DNA of 64,000 nucleotides from an uncultured Sphingomonadaceae bacterium (GTDB taxonomy: Bacteria > Pseudomonadota > Alphaproteobacteria > Sphingomonadales > Sphingomonadaceae): NCBI GenBank assembly GCA_947493195.1, contig CANLQG010000009.1, forward strand, positions 62,001 to 126,000, in the 5' to 3' direction. The notes beneath the pieces are model-generated. The model was not told the origin of the DNA, made no database searches, and worked only from the letters and a program-made list of their open reading frames with translations. The translations under genes were made by a program, and so were the position numbers. Of the stretch, positions 61,577-64,000 are shown one piece after another (position 1 is the first letter of the stretch; each line of letters opens with the position of its first letter).

Positions 61577-61692
61577 AAAATAGAACGTACTAGACATCCA
61601 TCAGGATCATGCACCATTCAGGAAAATGGGGAGTCTCTCTGAATTTCTGTAGAATTTTCGCAGGAGCGATAACAACCCTCTGAGTAAACACC
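61577..61692. other. AT-rich intergenic spacer before the effector module
   Basis: These 116 bases are AT-richer than the T6SS genes and hold no ORF with coding support. No convincing terminator or promoter is seen. The change in composition continues from the preceding orphan gene, which fits a junction of inserted DNA. Confidence 0.45.
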
Positions 61693-62034
61693 ATGCAGAT
61701 GATTTCGGACAACACACTGAATGCTTTCGAGCAACAGGCTCGTTCCCGCGATGATGCGCTGGTTATTCAGTGGTATCACGCGCAGGGCGAACGCTTGCCG
61801 CAGTATGGCGAAGCCGATCTGCGCAAGCTTCTCGCCTATTCCCGCGAGCGGGCGGCCCAACTGGGTATCGAGGAGGACGAGCTGGACAGGCTTCGCCGCC
61901 TGATGGCTTTCCATGCGCTGCTTCGCGATCCGAACGAACAGAAATGGTTGCTGGGCGTTGATGCCGTGTTCGACAGCCCTTCGAACGACTCAGCCATCGC
62001 CGCGTTCGAACAAATCAAGAGTTCGGGGCAATGA
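61693..62034 (+). CDS. Small helical protein before the lipase (T6SS cargo-associated)
   Basis: A 113-residue protein with the pattern NTLNAFEQQARSRDDALVI, then DLRKLLAYSRERAAQLGIEE and DELDRLRRLMAFHALL. This resembles small proteins, about 100-150 residues, often found beside PAAR or VgrG-linked effectors; the resemblance is from memory and not to a named family. No signal peptide is present. Its stop overlaps the lipase start by 4 bases, so the products are probably coupled, which fits a chaperone or adaptor. Confidence 0.65.
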   Translation: MQMISDNTLNAFEQQARSRDDALVIQWYHAQGERLPQYGEADLRKLLAYSRERAAQLGIEEDELDRLRRLMAFHALLRDPNEQKWLLGVDAVFDSPSNDSAIAAFEQIKSSGQ

Positions 62035-62849
62035 GCGGCGCAGTCCAGGCCTGCCTTGCCGATCCATGTCCGCAGCTGAAATCGGACAAGGCCAAGGTCG
62101 AAGCCCTGCAGGTGGACGCACAACTGGCCGACGCAGTCTATGAGCCCGATCCGTCAAAGCGTCAGCTGCCACCCGCCTATCGGGAAATCCGCGACAAGCA
62201 AAGCCTTATGGAAATGGGCCTGCTTCCTCGTCAACTAGAACCACAGGATAGCGATTTCAGGGCAGCTGTTTTCCAGAGCGATGACGGTCGGACCGTGGTA
62301 GCCTTCAAGGGTACGACACCGACCAGCCTGGAAGACTGGAAAAACAATGCGCAACAGGAAATGTTCGCGAAGTCGTCTTACTACACGGAAGCCCAGAAAA
62401 TCAGCTTCGCCATGAAACAGTCTGGCACCACTCCCGAATTCACCGGCCATTCGCTTGGCGGAGGACTGGCTTCGGCAGCAGCCAGGAGGTCCGGGGCCAA
62501 CGCCTCCACTTTCAACGCAGCGGGCTTGAACCCGAACACACTCGTCGGTCGCGAGAGCGGCGGGACCATCGATCGTGTCTATGTCAAAGGCGACATCGTC
62601 ACAGGTGTCCAGATCGGACCGGCTTCACGTGCAGCATCCGACAAGGACTGGGCCCTCGATCCGCCAAAGGGTATCGGTAATGCGATTGTCCGGGGATTGA
62701 TTACCGGCGTAGGTGCCGTGGTTGGCGGCCCCCTCGGTGCCTTGGCAACCAGGGGCATCACGCTGCATTCGATGGGCTCCGTTCACAAGAGCCTGGCCGA
62801 CAAGCAGCAAGCGATATCGCAAGAGATAGCCTTGAAATGCGGGCCTTGA
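62031..62849 (+). CDS. Class 3 lipase-like protein, candidate T6SS phospholipase effector
   Basis: A 272-residue protein of the alpha/beta-hydrolase lipase_3 type. The nucleophile elbow GHSLGGG places Ser141. GDIVTG (187-192) gives Asp188, and ITLHSM gives His246, so a Ser-Asp-His triad is readable. A glycine-rich hydrophobic segment (about 220-240) could insert in membrane. No signal peptide is present, consistent with delivery by a secretion machine. It is flanked by a small helical protein and an ankyrin lipoprotein with overlapping ends. The effector role is inferred from context. Confidence 0.82.
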   Translation: MSGAVQACLADPCPQLKSDKAKVEALQVDAQLADAVYEPDPSKRQLPPAYREIRDKQSLMEMGLLPRQLEPQDSDFRAAVFQSDDGRTVVAFKGTTPTSLEDWKNNAQQEMFAKSSYYTEAQKISFAMKQSGTTPEFTGHSLGGGLASAAARRSGANASTFNAAGLNPNTLVGRESGGTIDRVYVKGDIVTGVQIGPASRAASDKDWALDPPKGIGNAIVRGLITGVGAVVGGPLGALATRGITLHSMGSVHKSLADKQQAISQEIALKCGP

Positions 62850-63307
62850 GAGGCATCGCCATATTGGCCATGATCGCAACAGGGCCTAGCTGCGCCCCAG
62901 GAGAATCCATGCAAGACATTTCGCTCATCGACGCGGTCAACAACCGGAACGAGGCGCAGGTGGATCAGCTGATCGCCGCGGGCGCTCCGCTGGAAGAACG
63001 GGATGAGCGTGGTTCGACGCCTCTGTGGATCGCCGCTGCGTCTGAACAATACATCATCGCCGAGAAGCTGGTTACTGCCGGCGCAGATCCGTTCACCATG
63101 GATTCCTTCTACATCACCGCGGCGGCCGGCATTCTGAGCAGTGACCTCATGGAAGAGATGCCCGATGGCGCCGCAAGACTGCGATTGCTCGACGTTCTCA
63201 CAGAGCGCGGTGTTCCGATGCCGCCTCCGCCACCCTCCGAGATGCCCGAAGCGCTGCGCGACGGTCGCTGGCCCGCCCATGCGGCACCGCCACCACTGGA
63301 GCAATGA
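62837..63307 (+). CDS. Ankyrin-repeat lipoprotein, candidate immunity protein
   Basis: A 156-residue protein. A short hydrophobic leader ends in GPSC (residues 16-19), a lipobox-like motif. Two ankyrin-like helix-turn-helix repeats follow: LIDAVNNRNEAQVDQLIAAG and DERGSTPLWIAAASEQYIIA. The Pro-rich tail is probably disordered. The gene overlaps the lipase by 13 bases. Ankyrin proteins serve as immunity partners in several polymorphic toxin systems, and a periplasmic location suits neutralising a lipase that acts on membranes. Confidence 0.75.
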   Translation: MRALRGIAILAMIATGPSCAPGESMQDISLIDAVNNRNEAQVDQLIAAGAPLEERDERGSTPLWIAAASEQYIIAEKLVTAGADPFTMDSFYITAAAGILSSDLMEEMPDGAARLRLLDVLTERGVPMPPPPPSEMPEALRDGRWPAHAAPPPLEQ

Positions 63308-64000
63308 CCGACTTCTACCTCCTCGCCGCCGAAAGGGCTTGCAGCGTCGATACGATGCTGAAGGAGGCGTACCGGAATCCTGGTCCGGAGACTGTCCAGA
63401 ATTTCCTCCGCTTCAACGGTATCGCCTCTCCTTCCGTGCGGGTCATGCCGGGAGAACTTCTGATCGTGCCTTCGCTGGTGGAGGGGCCGAGGTTGGCGCC
63501 GGAGCAGGTCGGTCGCTCCATCCGCCGTGCAAACTACGTCATGCGCAACTCGATGGCAGAGCCGGCGGCTGCCGAATTCAACACCAATTTTAGCTGGGTA
63601 CGCGATCTCGTGGTCAGCAATGACTTCGACACAGGGGCTGGCGTCGCGGAGAACACCCTCACCTATTTCAGCGAACGGGCCAATCGCATCGCGGACACGC
63701 TGGGCGAGTACCGGCGAAACTACGAAATTGCGGCACGCAGTCCGGGCAAGAGTTTCACGAAGCATTCCGCCGCGAACAGCGCGCGTTTCTTCATCGAGCG
63801 GGACCTGCGCGGCCAAATCACGGGTTTGAGCCAGAAGATGTTCCTCGCCAGCCCGCAGCGCAGCCGGATGAAGGACATGATCGGGATCAGCCACAAGGCG
63901 CTGAAGAACGATGTTCGCGTCGGCAGCAACCTGAAGGAGCTGGACAAGATCTCCGAAGCGGCAGCGAAGGCACAGAAACTGGCGGCAAAGCTCAAGAACG
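63304..64000 (+). CDS. Start of a large ORF with LysM-like N-terminus (cut by window edge)
   Basis: An open frame of at least 232 residues that begins at ATG 63304, overlapping the ankyrin gene by 4 bases (ATGA), and runs off the window. The N-terminus MTDFYLLAAERACSVDTMLK with RVMPGELLIVPSL (residues about 47-59) resembles a LysM-like fold. The remainder is helical and Lys/Arg-rich, with KELDKISEAAAKAQKLAAKL at the visible end. I do not recognise the family. By position it may be another effector or a toxin with the module's delivery part. Confidence 0.7.
   Translation, partial: MTDFYLLAAERACSVDTMLKEAYRNPGPETVQNFLRFNGIASPSVRVMPGELLIVPSLVEGPRLAPEQVGRSIRRANYVMRNSMAEPAAAEFNTNFSWVRDLVVSNDFDTGAGVAENTLTYFSERANRIADTLGEYRRNYEIAARSPGKSFTKHSAANSARFFIERDLRGQITGLSQKMFLASPQRSRMKDMIGISHKALKNDVRVGSNLKELDKISEAAAKAQKLAAKLKN

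Noticed and set aside
18943..64000. Insertion sequence, integrase or attachment site beside the tRNA-Pro
   Set aside because: The tRNA marks the edge of the accessory region, but no integrase, transposase or repeated tRNA end was found within the window.

Overview
The window looks like a chromosomal segment of a high-GC alphaproteobacterium, most likely Sphingomonadales (Erythrobacteraceae-like). The basis is a short LOV-domain HWE histidine kinase of the Erythrobacter type, a DUF6456-type protein, an alphaproteobacterial NDUFS4-like complex I subunit beside ffs and dnaX, and a TssJ-less type VI secretion system (T6SS) with PpkA/PppA/Fha control. All assignments come from reading the sequence and protein motifs; no search was run.

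Layout. (1) 1-18.5 kb is core genome. On the minus strand lie dnaX (partial), the SRP RNA, a complex I accessory subunit, hrpB and a polyprenyl diphosphate synthase. A chorismate mutase diverges from the synthase. Next come a LOV histidine kinase with a single-domain response regulator, a PepSY/OmpR/histidine kinase group, a SIMPL protein, an Uup-type ABC-F ATPase, an acidic orphan, a DUF6456 protein, an XRE regulator, a family 4 glycosyltransferase and yajC-secD-secF. A tRNA-Pro(GGG) marks the boundary with the accessory region. (2) 18.9-32.9 kb is a two-partner secretion locus: a TpsB transporter, a 2997-residue TpsA exoprotein with ten near-identical tandem repeats, and a CHAT-protease lipoprotein. 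(3) 32.9-60.7 kb is a complete T6SS. PAAR and a DUF4123 chaperone follow the CHAT gene without a gap. An M23 peptidase is read the other way. Then come tssK-tssL-tssM-tagF-pppA-ppkA (+), fha-orphan-vgrG (-) and ompA-like-tssA-tssB-tssC-hcp-tagJ-tssE-tssF-tssG-clpV (+). No tssJ was seen. (4) 60.7-64 kb is an effector-like tail: a lower-GC orphan, a small helical protein, a class 3 lipase with a readable Ser-Asp-His triad, an ankyrin lipoprotein that is a plausible immunity protein, and the start of another large ORF cut by the window edge.

How it fits together. TssK/E/F/G/A form the baseplate, TssB/C the sheath, Hcp/VgrG/PAAR the tube and tip, TssL/M the membrane complex, and ClpV recycles the sheath. 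PpkA, PppA and Fha form a threonine-phosphorylation switch. The sequence gives a concrete hint of its wiring: the same K-T-V-F motif occurs once at the TssL N-terminus and three times, at an exact 19-residue spacing, at the PpkA N-terminus. The strongest candidates for something new are this motif set, the lipase/ankyrin pair with the unfinished ORF after it, the TPS-CHAT-PAAR linkage, and the repeat array with cysteine-paired C-terminus in TpsA.
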